30,510 nucleotides of DNA from an uncultured Christensenella sp. (GCA_905195085.1 CAJJUK010000017.1:1-30510), one strand, 5' to 3'. Shown: positions 8,301 through 14,504, counted from the first letter of the stretch. Program-made: numbers and translations. The notes: a model not told the origin generated them from the letters alone.

Positions 8301-8628
8301 CGGCAACATGAATGACGCAAGGGAGATGTTCTCCAGCGAGTTTGTATAGATTTGGTATCATCAAAAGAAGACCTTGACTTGATGTGAAAGTTGTGGTCAT
8401 TGCACCGGCACAAAGGCTTCCATGAACTGTTCCGGCAACTCCTCCTTCTGACTGCATTTCAATCAGTGTTGGAAGTTCTCCAAAAATGTTGGTCTTTCCA
8501 CTTGAAACTTGTCCATCGCAATATTCCGCCATTGGAGATGAAGGCGTGATTGGATAGATTGGAATGACCTCAGAAAGTTTGTATGCCACCATGGCAGCGG
8601 CGGTGTTTCCATCAACAACTTTTTTCAT
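5371..8628 (-). CDS. nifJ: Pyruvate:ferredoxin (flavodoxin) oxidoreductase
   Basis: This single-chain PFOR oxidises pyruvate to acetyl-CoA and CO2, passing electrons to ferredoxin; it is the key pyruvate enzyme of anaerobes. Domain order is normal. The N-terminal pyruvate-binding domain carries YPITPSSPMAE and SQGLLLMIPNLYKLAGE. Domain II/III includes GSSCETIEEVLE and KTFQMKFFGLGSDGTVSA. The ferredoxin insert has two 4Fe-4S motifs, CIQCGQCVISCP and CTGCGVCANVCP. The TPP domain has GACGGCGETPY, ATGCSSIYGG and APCVNHG, which supply the proximal-cluster cysteines, and GGDGWAYDIGYGG with EVYSNTGGQASKATP for TPP. At 1085 residues it is roughly 80-90 shorter than typical enzymes; the missing part is the helical insert normally found between the EDNAEFG segment and IWIIGGDGWAYDIG, here reduced to a short link. 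An AAGGAG ribosome site precedes the ATG. A 10-base dyad overlaps the promoter. Confidence 0.96.
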   Translation of the reverse strand: MKKVVDGNTAAAMVAYKLSEVIPIYPITPSSPMAEYCDGQVSSGKTNIFGELPTLIEMQSEGGVAGTVHGSLCAGAMTTTFTSSQGLLLMIPNLYKLAGEHLPCVIHVAARTLATHALSIFGDHSDVMATRQTGCILLSSASVQQAHDFALIAHILAYKTSLPVIHFFDGFRTSHEIQKIDAVSDEVIKAMLPEEEIKKFKASRMTPDAPYQKGTAQNPDVFFQNRELSSPAYVNVYKTLKEILKQFATLTGRKYSPFDLIGTKKPKNVIISMGSSCETIEEVLESDKELSKDVALVDVHLYRPFDYEKFSKTLPETVEKVIVLDRTKECGAREPLYLDVVTALKNRPNIKIIGGRYGLGGKEFTPAMVKAVIKNFETMKDNFTVGIIDDVSNSSLPLETYHSKIKTFQMKFFGLGSDGTVSASKSTIKILGDELDKFVQGYFEYDSKKSGSLTRSHVRVSDKPIKSTYLVQNADIITINNFSFVHKYNCLEGLKEKGKVLINTVFGADEVDKVLPDIYKKILQEKKATLFVINAQKIAESVGLGNKINMVMQTALFKTSGIIPFEDAKMQIQKYIKKTFSKKGQKVVEKNLKAVELTENGIEKVNISKFTFKGITFTEKNIPDEFYQKIMKPIEKLEGDNLPVSVFDKSGIIPSGTAEFEKRGIAAHLPTWLPKNCIQCGQCVISCPHNAIRPVLVKGETPEEIEFANAFGMNGYYYRLQVSPEDCTGCGVCANVCPAKEKALVMKMAHESLDKEKKNYETLKKIKSEKETPFSTDMPKGLQFKDCYFGFSGACGGCGETPYIKLATTLFGKEMVIANATGCSSIYGGSYPSCPYLKDDEGKGPAWANSLFEDNAEFGLGIKLGSKYGAKEKQSIWIIGGDGWAYDIGYGGLDHVLNSKENVNILVLDTEVYSNTGGQASKATPRGAMVKFANSGKQTKKKDLVALAIASKNCYVAQVSLGANMNQCIKAFKEAEQFDGPSLIVAYAPCVNHGFDMSQTTTEMRKAVECGYWSLLRYNPRTNDLSIDSNSDFDKYEEYLNGESRFSAIKELKGEEAEKLLSESKEDAKERLETIKKFIKDNQNA

Positions 8629-8676
8629 ATAAATCTCCTTTTGTGTTTTTGATTTAAGTGTGTCGCGTTTACAATG

Positions 8677-8699
8677 TTTAAACTTAATCTAAGTTTAAA
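8677..8699. promoter_or_regulatory. 23-base dyad over the oxidoreductase promoter, candidate operator
   Basis: TTTAAACTTA, ATC, TAAGTTTAAA: perfect 10-base inverted arms around a three-base centre. It covers the -10 box (8692-8697, minus strand) and the expected start of transcription of the oxidoreductase gene, the classic place for a repressor. It does not match the Rex consensus, and I do not recognise the cognate regulator. Confidence 0.6.
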
Positions 8700-8720
8700 T
8701 CTTTTCACGAGTTTAGTCAA
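8692..8720 (-). promoter_or_regulatory. Promoter of the oxidoreductase gene
   Basis: On the minus strand TTGACT (8715-8720), a 17-base spacer and TAAACT (8692-8697). The leader is about 57 bases and ends in AAGGAG before the ATG at 8628. The -10 box lies inside the right arm of the 8677-8699 dyad. Confidence 0.6.
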
Positions 8721-8739
8721 ATTTATTTTGGTTTTTTAT

Positions 8740-8768
8740 TTGATTATTAATTATAATTCTAGTAAAAT
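8740..8768 (+). promoter_or_regulatory. truA promoter with -10 six bases from the ATG
   Basis: TTGATT (8740-8745), 17 bases, TAAAAT (8763-8768), then six bases to the truA ATG at 8775. There is no Shine-Dalgarno sequence. The predicted transcript starts at the start codon. Confidence 0.65.
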
Positions 8769-8774
8769 ATTCCT

Positions 8775-9515
8775 ATGAGAAATTTAAAATTGACGATTGA
8801 ATATAATGGTGCGAATTTTTTTGGTTGGCAAAAGCAGAAGGACAAAAGAACTGTGCAGGAAGAGATTGAAAAAGCATTCGCTGCATTGACTGGAGAAATT
8901 TTGAATGTTGAAGGAAGTGGAAGAACGGACAGAGGTGTTCATGCACTTGGTCAAGTCGCAAGTGTTCAAACAGAAAATGTTATGCCAGTCAAGAATTTCA
9001 AAACCGCTCTCAATGATTTGTTGCCAGCGGATATTTTCATAAAAAAAGTTGAAGAGATTGATGAAAATTTTCATGCTAGGTTTTCTGCCAAGAGAAAGAC
9101 ATATCAATATGTTGTTCAAGTTGGCGGAGATAGGGGAGCAATGAATCATGACTTGATTGCGTTTTATCCATATCAGGTTGATGATGAAAAAATGCAACAG
9201 GCTTCAAAACTTTTGATTGGAAAACACAACTTCAAAGGTTTTTGCAGTGCTGACACAAATGTAACAAATTTTGAAAGAGAAATTTATGACCTGAAAATTA
9301 CGAAAAAAGGAAAAATGTACACTTTTTGCGTGACGGGGAACGGATTTCTTTACAATATGGTCAGAATAATTGTTGGAACATTGCTTGATGTTGGGCGTGG
9401 ACATTTGTCAGAAGAAGATGTTGAAAAAGCACTGCTCACTGGCCAAAGAAAATATGCTGGACAGACTATGCCGGCTTGTGGACTGTATCTCAAATGTGTC
9501 GAATATGAAAAATGA
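8775..9515 (+). CDS. truA: tRNA pseudouridine(38-40) synthase TruA
   Basis: TruA converts uridines 38-40 in the anticodon arm of many tRNAs to pseudouridine. The 246-residue protein starts MRNLKLTIEYNGANFFGWQ, typical of the family, and carries the catalytic aspartate in GSGRTDRGVHALGQVA. The second half contains KRKTYQYVV, GKHNFKGFC and NGFLYNMVRIIVGTLLDVG, the conserved RNA-binding and dimer elements. Length agrees with the family (about 245-265). The start is fixed by the conserved N-terminus and by the promoter six bases upstream; no ribosome site is present, so initiation should be leaderless. It stands alone between a divergent oxidoreductase gene and a convergent lipoprotein gene, with a shared terminator after it. 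Confidence 0.95.
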   Translation: MRNLKLTIEYNGANFFGWQKQKDKRTVQEEIEKAFAALTGEILNVEGSGRTDRGVHALGQVASVQTENVMPVKNFKTALNDLLPADIFIKKVEEIDENFHARFSAKRKTYQYVVQVGGDRGAMNHDLIAFYPYQVDDEKMQQASKLLIGKHNFKGFCSADTNVTNFEREIYDLKITKKGKMYTFCVTGNGFLYNMVRIIVGTLLDVGRGHLSEEDVEKALLTGQRKYAGQTMPACGLYLKCVEYEK

Positions 9516-9555
9516 GCCAAAATCACAAGAATTAAAAATTACAAACAAAAAAAGA

Positions 9556-9584
9556 AAAACAGCATCTTGCGATGTTGTTTTTTT
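9556..9584. terminator. Terminator between converging truA and lipoprotein genes
   Basis: AACAGCATC, TTGC loop, GATGTTGTT followed by a T tract, preceded by an A-rich stretch. The T tract touches the stop codon of the minus-strand lipoprotein gene (9583-9585). Confidence 0.75.
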
Positions 9585-10404
9585 AAGCAGTTAAATTTGA
9601 ATAGTTCAAAACTAAATAATATGATTGGTCTGTGTCAACTTGGAATTCAAAAATCACTTTATAATTTCCGTCAGCATATTGAATTTTGTATCTGTAATTG
9701 TTTCCATCGATCCAATCGGTGTTGTCTTGATAGCCTATGTCTGCTCTGAATGTTATGCTGATTGTTTTTTGGTTGTAAACAAATTGTGCATTTGCTCTGA
9801 TGTGTCTGTCTTGTGTTGTTGAAAGTCTCAAAATTTCGGTCACGTTTTCAGGAACGATGTTGACATTGTCTTTGATTTCAGCGTTTTCAATTTCATAAAC
9901 TGTTGAAAGGTTTGTGGAAGATGAGCCTTGCAAAACAGAAATGTTTGCTGTCATGATTGGGTCTTTCTCCAAATTGTCTTCTTCTCCATCAACATCAGGT
10001 GTTGAGGTGACACGCATTGAAGTGAGTTTGACATACATCATTTTGTTGTCGCTGAAAACAGCGGTGTATGAACCTTGAGTGGATGCGGACATTGTGAAAG
10101 TGAGTGTGCTTTGTTCCACCAGTTCACTGCTGTTTGTGGTGTTTGCAATTTTGTAGACATTTCCATCTTCAAGTTGTGTTGAATTTTGATATACCCAAGC
10201 AATGAAACTGCTTCCTTGTTTTGCAGTGGCTGTGAGTGTCACAGTTGAGCCTTCATCATAAGTTCCGTTTCCGGTGACAGAGCCATAGATTGTTGAACTT
10301 GAATAGACCAAAACAGGATATGAAGAAACTTCATCGCAACCAAAAAGTGCGAAGAATGGAATGATAAATATTGAAAGAAGTAAGAGTGGCAATTTTTTCT
10401 TCAT
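9583..10404 (-). CDS. Surface lipoprotein with a bacterial repeat (InlB B-like) domain
   Basis: The 273-residue product starts with two or three lysines, a hydrophobic stretch and a lipobox ending FALFGC, so it should be exported, diacylated on Cys23 and anchored outside the membrane. Residues about 30-115 have the GNGTYDEGSTVTLTATA and SSFIAWV pattern of the beta-rich bacterial repeat domain related to the InlB B-repeat, where a glycine turn, a strand of T/V residues and a conserved Trp recur. The rest is a Ser/Thr/Asn-rich beta-type sequence with an acidic linker near 140 (DVDGEEDNLEKD) that I do not recognise. It probably functions at the cell surface; ligand unknown. It has its own promoter at 10434-10462. 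A purine-rich AAAGGA is rather far (about 15 bases) from the ATG. Confidence 0.75.
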   Translation of the reverse strand: MKKKLPLLLLSIFIIPFFALFGCDEVSSYPVLVYSSSTIYGSVTGNGTYDEGSTVTLTATAKQGSSFIAWVYQNSTQLEDGNVYKIANTTNSSELVEQSTLTFTMSASTQGSYTAVFSDNKMMYVKLTSMRVTSTPDVDGEEDNLEKDPIMTANISVLQGSSSTNLSTVYEIENAEIKDNVNIVPENVTEILRLSTTQDRHIRANAQFVYNQKTISITFRADIGYQDNTDWIDGNNYRYKIQYADGNYKVIFEFQVDTDQSYYLVLNYSNLTA

Positions 10405-10433
10405 ACTATATATTCTATTCCTTTTGCATTTTA

Positions 10434-10462
10434 ATTATCTTAAAAATTTCAACAAAAGTCAA
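10434..10462 (-). promoter_or_regulatory. Promoter of the repeat-domain lipoprotein gene
   Basis: Minus strand TTGACT (10457-10462), 17 bases, GATAAT (10434-10439), about 30 bases before the ATG at 10404. Confidence 0.55.
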
Positions 10463-10497
10463 ATAAAAAATAATATTTGCAAAATAAAACCAAAATT

Positions 10498-10527
10498 TTG
10501 AGTATTTTTGAACTCCTTGCATAAAAT
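10498..10527 (+). promoter_or_regulatory. Promoter of the ytxC-like gene with an anti-Shine-Dalgarno spacer
   Basis: TTGAGT (10498-10503), 18 bases, TAAAAT (10522-10527). The spacer holds AACTCCTT (10511-10518), the exact complement of the ribosome site AAGGAGTT (10537-10544). RNA started here lacks the first arm; RNA reading through from upstream would contain both. Confidence 0.5.
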
Positions 10528-10547
10528 AGGTCTTGTAAGGAGTTTTT

Positions 10548-11324
10548 ATGTGGGAACTTTCTATTTCTGTCAGCTCTAAAAATATTGAGATTGCCAGATT
10601 TATATATCAAACCTTGAAGTCGCAGACAGCAGAATTTGGTGCGGTTGTGACTTGCTATGAAGAGTTTGAAAATTTTTACATCTTGATTGGTTGCCCAGAA
10701 AGTGAACGTGCAAGAACAAGTGTGATTATTGAAAGATGCGTCATCAAAGTGATTTGCAATTTTTATAAAGACAGATTTTTGACAGAAAATTTGCGTTTGC
10801 CTCTGCATGAAAAGATGAGTTTGATGGCTTTTAAGAAAGCGCTCATTAATTTTGATAAAGAAACCGATTTTTATATCATAAGCAAGAATTTGGAACTTGA
10901 AAAAAATTTGCATCTTGATTCATTTTACTTTTTCAAACTTAAGGCCCTGAGAGAAAAGTGGGCGGAACTTATTGCACTCGCAAACGAAAACAGCGATTAT
11001 CTTGTCAGTAATGAAGCCTTTTTTGATTTGCTCAAATTCTTGATTGACAATCTTGAAATTTGCGAAGAAGAAATCAATGTCTTTGAAGATGAAAATGGTT
11101 ATTTCATAACTCCACATAGCACTCAGGAAGATTGTCCTTATGAAAGTTTGTCGAAGGAGGGGCTTGTTACTTCTCTGATTGAACTTTGTCCAAAGAAAAT
11201 CAATCTTTTCTGTCGAAGTGATGACAACACAGCAGGTTTTTTAAGTCGAATTTTTGAAGAAAGAATCAATGTTTGTTACAATAAAAATTTAGAAAAAATT
11301 AATAAAGTAACTTTATATAAATAA
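10548..11324 (+). CDS. ytxC: YtxC-like (putative sporulation) protein
   Basis: The 258-residue protein resembles the YtxC family, named for a putative role in sporulation and common in Clostridia, where the gene often stands next to thrS, as it does here. The recognisable core is the central FYIISKNLELEKNLHLDSFY stretch, followed by a helical region with LREKWAELIALAN and FDLLKFLIDNL, then a beta segment and a C-terminal LIELCPKKINLF near residue 220. There is no signal peptide or transmembrane helix. An AAGGAG ribosome site lies five bases or so before the ATG. A hairpin terminator follows, so it is a single-gene unit. The molecular function is unknown even in the family, and sporulation of this organism cannot be inferred from this gene alone. 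Confidence 0.7.
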   Translation: MWELSISVSSKNIEIARFIYQTLKSQTAEFGAVVTCYEEFENFYILIGCPESERARTSVIIERCVIKVICNFYKDRFLTENLRLPLHEKMSLMAFKKALINFDKETDFYIISKNLELEKNLHLDSFYFFKLKALREKWAELIALANENSDYLVSNEAFFDLLKFLIDNLEICEEEINVFEDENGYFITPHSTQEDCPYESLSKEGLVTSLIELCPKKINLFCRSDDNTAGFLSRIFEERINVCYNKNLEKINKVTLYK

Positions 11325-11353
11325 AAAAACAGACCTTTATATCTGTTCTTTTT
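11323..11353. terminator. Bidirectional terminator
   Basis: AACAGA (11328-11333) and TCTGTT (11342-11347) form a short stem with an A tract on the left and a T tract on the right. It ends ytxC on the plus strand and the small gene on the minus strand. Confidence 0.6.
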
Positions 11354-11354
11354 A

Positions 11355-11648
11355 TTATAATTCTCTAGTTGCTTTTGCTTTTTTATTGTTGTTTAAGAAA
11401 CGTTTTAAGAAATTAGCAAAACTTTTGTTTCCAGTTTCTTCAAGATGTGAAAAAATCTCGTGATCAAAATTGTTATTAACCATAAAACTAAGCAATCCTG
11501 TGTTTTCTTGGTTTGCAAGTTCACGCAATGCAGAGATGGTCAAATCCATATTGCTTTCTTTTTGATTTTTTGAGAAGTTTTCGTTCTGTTTGTTCTCTTC
11601 TGGCAATTGAAAATCTTCAAATTCTGCAACCATAGTTTCCTTCTTCAT
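11355..11648 (-). CDS. Small hypothetical protein, acidic N-terminus
   Basis: I do not recognise this 97-residue protein. The first half (to about residue 35) is rich in Glu, Gln, Asn and Lys and probably disordered; the second half (DLTISALRELANQENTG onward) looks helical, with an amphipathic FANFLKRFLNNNKK segment near the C-terminus. There is no export signal. That it is a real gene is supported by a strong AAGGAGG ribosome site eight bases before the ATG and by a near-consensus promoter (TTGACA-16-TATAAT) at 11690-11717. It stands alone, divergent from the thrS leader. Its function is not apparent from context. Confidence 0.7.
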   Translation of the reverse strand: MKKETMVAEFEDFQLPEENKQNENFSKNQKESNMDLTISALRELANQENTGLLSFMVNNNFDHEIFSHLEETGNKSFANFLKRFLNNNKKAKATREL

Positions 11649-11689
11649 GAGTTCGCCTCCTTTTAATTTGAATTTTTGAACGTTCTCGC

Positions 11690-11717
11690 ATTATAACATA
11701 AATATATTATCTGTCAA
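11690..11717 (-). promoter_or_regulatory. Near-consensus promoter of the small hypothetical gene
   Basis: Minus strand TTGACA (11712-11717), 16 bases, TATAAT (11690-11695), then a leader of about 35 bases with AAGGAGG. Both boxes are perfect, suggesting strong expression. Confidence 0.7.
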
Positions 11718-11736
11718 GACCAAAAATGAGAATAAT

Positions 11737-11766
11737 TTGACTATTTTTGTCGAATTTGAATAAAAT
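11737..11766 (+). promoter_or_regulatory. Upstream tandem promoter of thrS
   Basis: TTGACT (11737-11742), 18 bases, TAAAAT (11761-11766). It lies about 50 bases before the second promoter and would give a longer T-box leader. Confidence 0.45.
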
Positions 11767-11788
11767 TATCAAGAGTGACTCAAAATCC

Positions 11789-11818
11789 TTGACAAAAACC
11801 AAACAAATGGTTTATAAT
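11789..11818 (+). promoter_or_regulatory. Main thrS promoter
   Basis: TTGACA (11789-11794), 18 bases, TATAAT (11813-11818). Start of transcription near 11825 fits the 5' side of the T-box Stem I. Confidence 0.7.
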
Positions 11819-11824
11819 ATGACC

Positions 11825-12040
11825 GTATTTAGTGAAAGACAAGTAGTTTTTGAAATTTTGCGCGCAGAGAAAGATTGGTTGGTGAAAAATCTTGGCAATG
11901 TCAAAAATGAAACCACTTCCATGTTTGAAGATACAAAAATTGAAAGAGTGGCACATTTTTGTGCAATTAAGGTGGAACCACGGTTTTGTTAAATCGTCCT
12001 TAAATTCAAGTTATGCTTGTTTTTAAGAACGATTTTTTGT
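11825..12040 (+). promoter_or_regulatory. T-box leader controlling thrS, threonine specifier ACC
   Basis: This leader senses uncharged tRNA-Thr and controls read-through into thrS. The AGTA element lies near 11840 in ACAAGTAG. The stem above the specifier loop is TTTTTGA (about 11847-11853) paired with TCAAAAA (from 11901), and the AGAGA bulge lies near 11867. The specifier loop 3' side reads GAAACCACTT, with ACC (Thr) at 11912-11914 followed by A. The T-box sequence is AAGGTGGAACCACGG (11969-11983). The antiterminator helix pairs ATTAAGG with CCTTAAAT. The competing terminator pairs AAATCGT-C-CTTAAA (11991-12004) with TTTAAG-A-ACGATTT and ends in a T tract by 12040. An open reading frame across this region is fortuitous. 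The rest of the stretch 11649-12071 holds only promoters. Confidence 0.93.
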
Positions 12041-12071
12041 TTTTAAATGCAGGCGAAAAGGAGAATTTGAA

Positions 12072-13808
12072 ATGGAACTTAAAGAAAAAGACGAAAAATT
12101 ACACAGAGCAAGACATTCTCTTGCACACATTTTGGCCAAGGCCTTGATGGAACTTTATCCAAGCACAAAACTTACAATTGGACCTGCCATTGATGATGGT
12201 TTCTATTATGATGTTGATTTGGACGAACAATTGACACCAGACCATTTTGACGCAATTGAAAAGAAGATGAAAGAAATCATAAACAAGGGAGAACCTTTTG
12301 TCAGAAAGGAAGTTTCAAGAGATGAAGCTTTGAAACTTTTCAAAGGAAATGAATACAAAACTGAAATCATCAATGAACTTCCAAAAGATGCTGTCATCTC
12401 GTTGTATTACACAGGCGACGACTTCTTTGACCTTTGCAGTGGACCTCATGTTGAAAGCAGCAGAAATCTTCAAAATTATGCTTTCAAAATTCATGCAGTC
12501 AATGGTGCATATTGGAGAGGAAACGAAAAGAACAAAATGCTTCAAAGAGTCTATGCTTATGCTTTTCCTGACAAAAAACAATTGAATGAACATATTGCCA
12601 TGCTTGAAGAAGCAAAGAAGCGCGACCACAGAAAACTTGGGAAAGAACTCAAACTTTTCATGATTTCTCCAGAAGGTCCAGGATTTCCTTTCTATCTTCC
12701 AAATGGAATGATTGTGAGAAATTTACTTATTGATTATTGGCATCAAATTCACAGAAAAGCAGGGTATGACGAAATCTCAACACCAATCATGCTTTCTCGT
12801 CATCTTTGGGAAACTTCAGGACACTGGGAACATTATAAAGCAAATATGTACACAACAAAAATTGATGATGTTGATTTTGCTATCAAACCAATGAACTGTC
12901 CTGGTGGAATTTTGGTTTACAAAAACTCACCACACTCATATCGTGATTTGCCTTTGAGACTTGGTGAACTTGGACTTGTTCACAGACACGAAAAGTCTGG
13001 CGAACTTGGTGGACTTATGAGAGTTCGTTGCTTCACTCAAGACGATGCACACATCTTCATGACACCAAATCAAATCAAGGGTGAAATCAAAAATGTCGTT
13101 GCTCTTATTGATGAAGTTTATAAGACATTCAACTTCAAATATCATGTTGAACTTTCAACTCGTCCTGAAGACAGCATGGGCAGTGATGAAGATTGGGAAC
13201 TTGCAACAGATGCACTCAAGAGTGCTCTTGACGAATTGGGACTTGACTATGTCATCAATGAAGGCGACGGCGCTTTCTATGGGCCAAAGATTGACTTCCA
13301 TTTGACAGATGCAATTGGCAGAACATGGCAATGTGGAACAATTCAACTTGACTTCCAACTTCCACAAAGATTCGAACTTGAATATGTTGGCGAAGATGGA
13401 GAAAAACATCGTCCAATTATGATTCACAGAGTTATTTATGGTTCTCTTGAGAGATTCTTCGGAATTTTGATTGAACATTTCGCCGGTGCTTTCCCACTTT
13501 GGTTGGCACCTGTTCAGGTTAAGGTTTTGACTTTGACAGACAGAAACAATGAATATGCAGAAAAGATTAAACAAAGTCTTTTTGATGCTGGTTTCAGAGT
13601 GGAACTTGATGACAGAAACGAAAAGGTGGGATACAAAATCCGTGAAGCACTTTCAATGAAAATTCCATATCTGATCATTGTTGGTGATGAAGAAGAAAAA
13701 AATGGAACTATCTCCATTCGTGGTCGTGGTTTTGAAAACAAGAGTGGACTTAAACTTGAAGATTTTGTTGCAAGAATGAAAGAAGAGGTTGAAACTAAGA
13801 AAATTTAA
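12072..13808 (+). CDS. thrS: Threonyl-tRNA synthetase lacking the TGS domain
   Basis: ThrRS charges tRNA-Thr with threonine. The 578-residue protein begins directly at the editing domain: the zinc-like editing motif HSLAH is at residues 15-19 and its partner DLCSGPHVES follows at about 120, so hydrolysis of Ser-tRNA-Thr should be intact. The class II catalytic core contains the Zn-ligand Cys in MNCPGGILVYK, HRHEKSGELGGLMRVRCFTQ (motif 2) and a late MIHRVIYGSLERF (motif 3), and the anticodon-binding domain ends the protein. Usual length is about 640; the missing 60 residues are the N-terminal TGS domain. It cannot have been overlooked, because the T-box terminator ends about 30 bases before the ATG. 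A GGAGAA ribosome site is present. Confidence 0.96.
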   Translation: MELKEKDEKLHRARHSLAHILAKALMELYPSTKLTIGPAIDDGFYYDVDLDEQLTPDHFDAIEKKMKEIINKGEPFVRKEVSRDEALKLFKGNEYKTEIINELPKDAVISLYYTGDDFFDLCSGPHVESSRNLQNYAFKIHAVNGAYWRGNEKNKMLQRVYAYAFPDKKQLNEHIAMLEEAKKRDHRKLGKELKLFMISPEGPGFPFYLPNGMIVRNLLIDYWHQIHRKAGYDEISTPIMLSRHLWETSGHWEHYKANMYTTKIDDVDFAIKPMNCPGGILVYKNSPHSYRDLPLRLGELGLVHRHEKSGELGGLMRVRCFTQDDAHIFMTPNQIKGEIKNVVALIDEVYKTFNFKYHVELSTRPEDSMGSDEDWELATDALKSALDELGLDYVINEGDGAFYGPKIDFHLTDAIGRTWQCGTIQLDFQLPQRFELEYVGEDGEKHRPIMIHRVIYGSLERFFGILIEHFAGAFPLWLAPVQVKVLTLTDRNNEYAEKIKQSLFDAGFRVELDDRNEKVGYKIREALSMKIPYLIIVGDEEEKNGTISIRGRGFENKSGLKLEDFVARMKEEVETKKI

Positions 13809-13839
13809 CGACAAAAAAGCACAATTTTCACAAACAATA

Positions 13840-13868
13840 TTGAATTTTTGTTTGGAATATGTTATCAT
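13840..13868 (+). promoter_or_regulatory. Promoter of the small peptide-yajC unit
   Basis: TTGAAT (13840-13845), 17 bases, TATCAT (13863-13868). A dyad TTATCA-5-TGATAA (13862-13878) covers the -10 box and the start region and could be an operator. A second overlapping -10 (GATAAT, 13874) is possible. Confidence 0.5.
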
Positions 13869-13900
13869 TTTGTGATAATATCTTAAAAGGAGTCACTTAC

Positions 13901-13975
13901 ATGGGAATTAATGAATTGATACTGCCTTTAGGGGTGATATTCATGGTTTTGATGATGGGCTTTTATTTCAAATAA
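13901..13975 (+). CDS. 24-residue hydrophobic membrane peptide upstream of yajC
   Basis: A very short frame starts at ATG 13901 with an AAAAGGAG ribosome site at good distance and ends at TAA 13973-13975. The peptide is about three-quarters hydrophobic: MGINELI, then a single membrane-spanning run with LPLGVIFMVLMMGFYF, then a final lysine. It would insert as one short helix. It lies 15 bases ahead of yajC and its stop codon leads straight into the yajC ribosome site, so the two are co-translated from the same promoter. I do not recognise a family. Its place suggests a Sec/YajC-associated small membrane protein, or alternatively a leader peptide regulating yajC. The ribosome site and the clean transmembrane profile are the evidence that it is real. 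Confidence 0.55.
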   Translation: MGINELILPLGVIFMVLMMGFYFK

Positions 13976-13990
13976 AAGGAGATTTTGTTT

Positions 13991-14503
13991 ATGAACAGCA
14001 TGTTGCTTGAAGGTAGCGGAACAGGCGTTTGGAACTATGTTTTGATTGCCATTGTTGTTTTGCTCTTGATTGCTCTTCCAATCATGATGAATGCAAGAAA
14101 CAAAAGAGAAACTCAAAAGGTTCAAGAACAGACAAATTCTTTGAAAGTTGGAGACAAAGTTTTGACAACAAGTGGTGTCTATGGCACAATTGTTGAACTT
14201 AAATTTGACGATTCTCAAAAGATTGTTGTGCTTGAAACTGGTGGCAAAAACAAAAGTTATATGAGTATTGATGCTTATGCAATTTACACTGTTTTCAAAA
14301 GTGAAGCAGAACTTAAGAAAGAGGCAGAAGCAAAGGCGGAGGCAGAACGCAAGGCTTTGGAAGAAGAACAAGCAAGAAAAGAAGCCAAAAAGAACAAGAA
14401 AAAGAAAAAAGACACTGCAGAAGAAAAGGTTGCAGAAGTTGTTGAAACAAAAGAAGATTCAACTGCTTCAAAAGAAGAGCCTGCAAAGCCTGAAGAAAAA
14501 TAA
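13991..14503 (+). CDS. yajC: YajC, Sec translocon accessory protein, with a long charged tail
   Basis: YajC is a small single-span membrane protein that associates with SecDF and YidC. The N-terminus GTGVWNYVLIAIVVLLLIAL is the membrane helix, followed by the family core IMMNARNKRETQKVQ (usually PQ-K), LKVGDKVLTTSGVYGTIVEL and a small beta domain to about residue 95. Beyond that is a tail of some 70 residues made almost wholly of Lys, Glu and Ala (runs such as KKNKKKKKDTAEE), which is absent in typical 85-115 residue YajC and looks like a charged helix or disordered arm. The ATG at 13991 is chosen over the TTG at 13985 because it is nine bases from AAAGGAG. A hairpin terminator follows. secD and secF lie 650 bases downstream. 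Confidence 0.85.
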   Translation: MNSMLLEGSGTGVWNYVLIAIVVLLLIALPIMMNARNKRETQKVQEQTNSLKVGDKVLTTSGVYGTIVELKFDDSQKIVVLETGGKNKSYMSIDAYAIYTVFKSEAELKKEAEAKAEAERKALEEEQARKEAKKNKKKKKDTAEEKVAEVVETKEDSTASKEEPAKPEEK

Positions 14504-14504
14504 T

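Noticed and set aside
11747..11992. 81-codon frame upstream of thrS
   Set aside because: It lies across the promoter and T-box stems and has no ribosome site.
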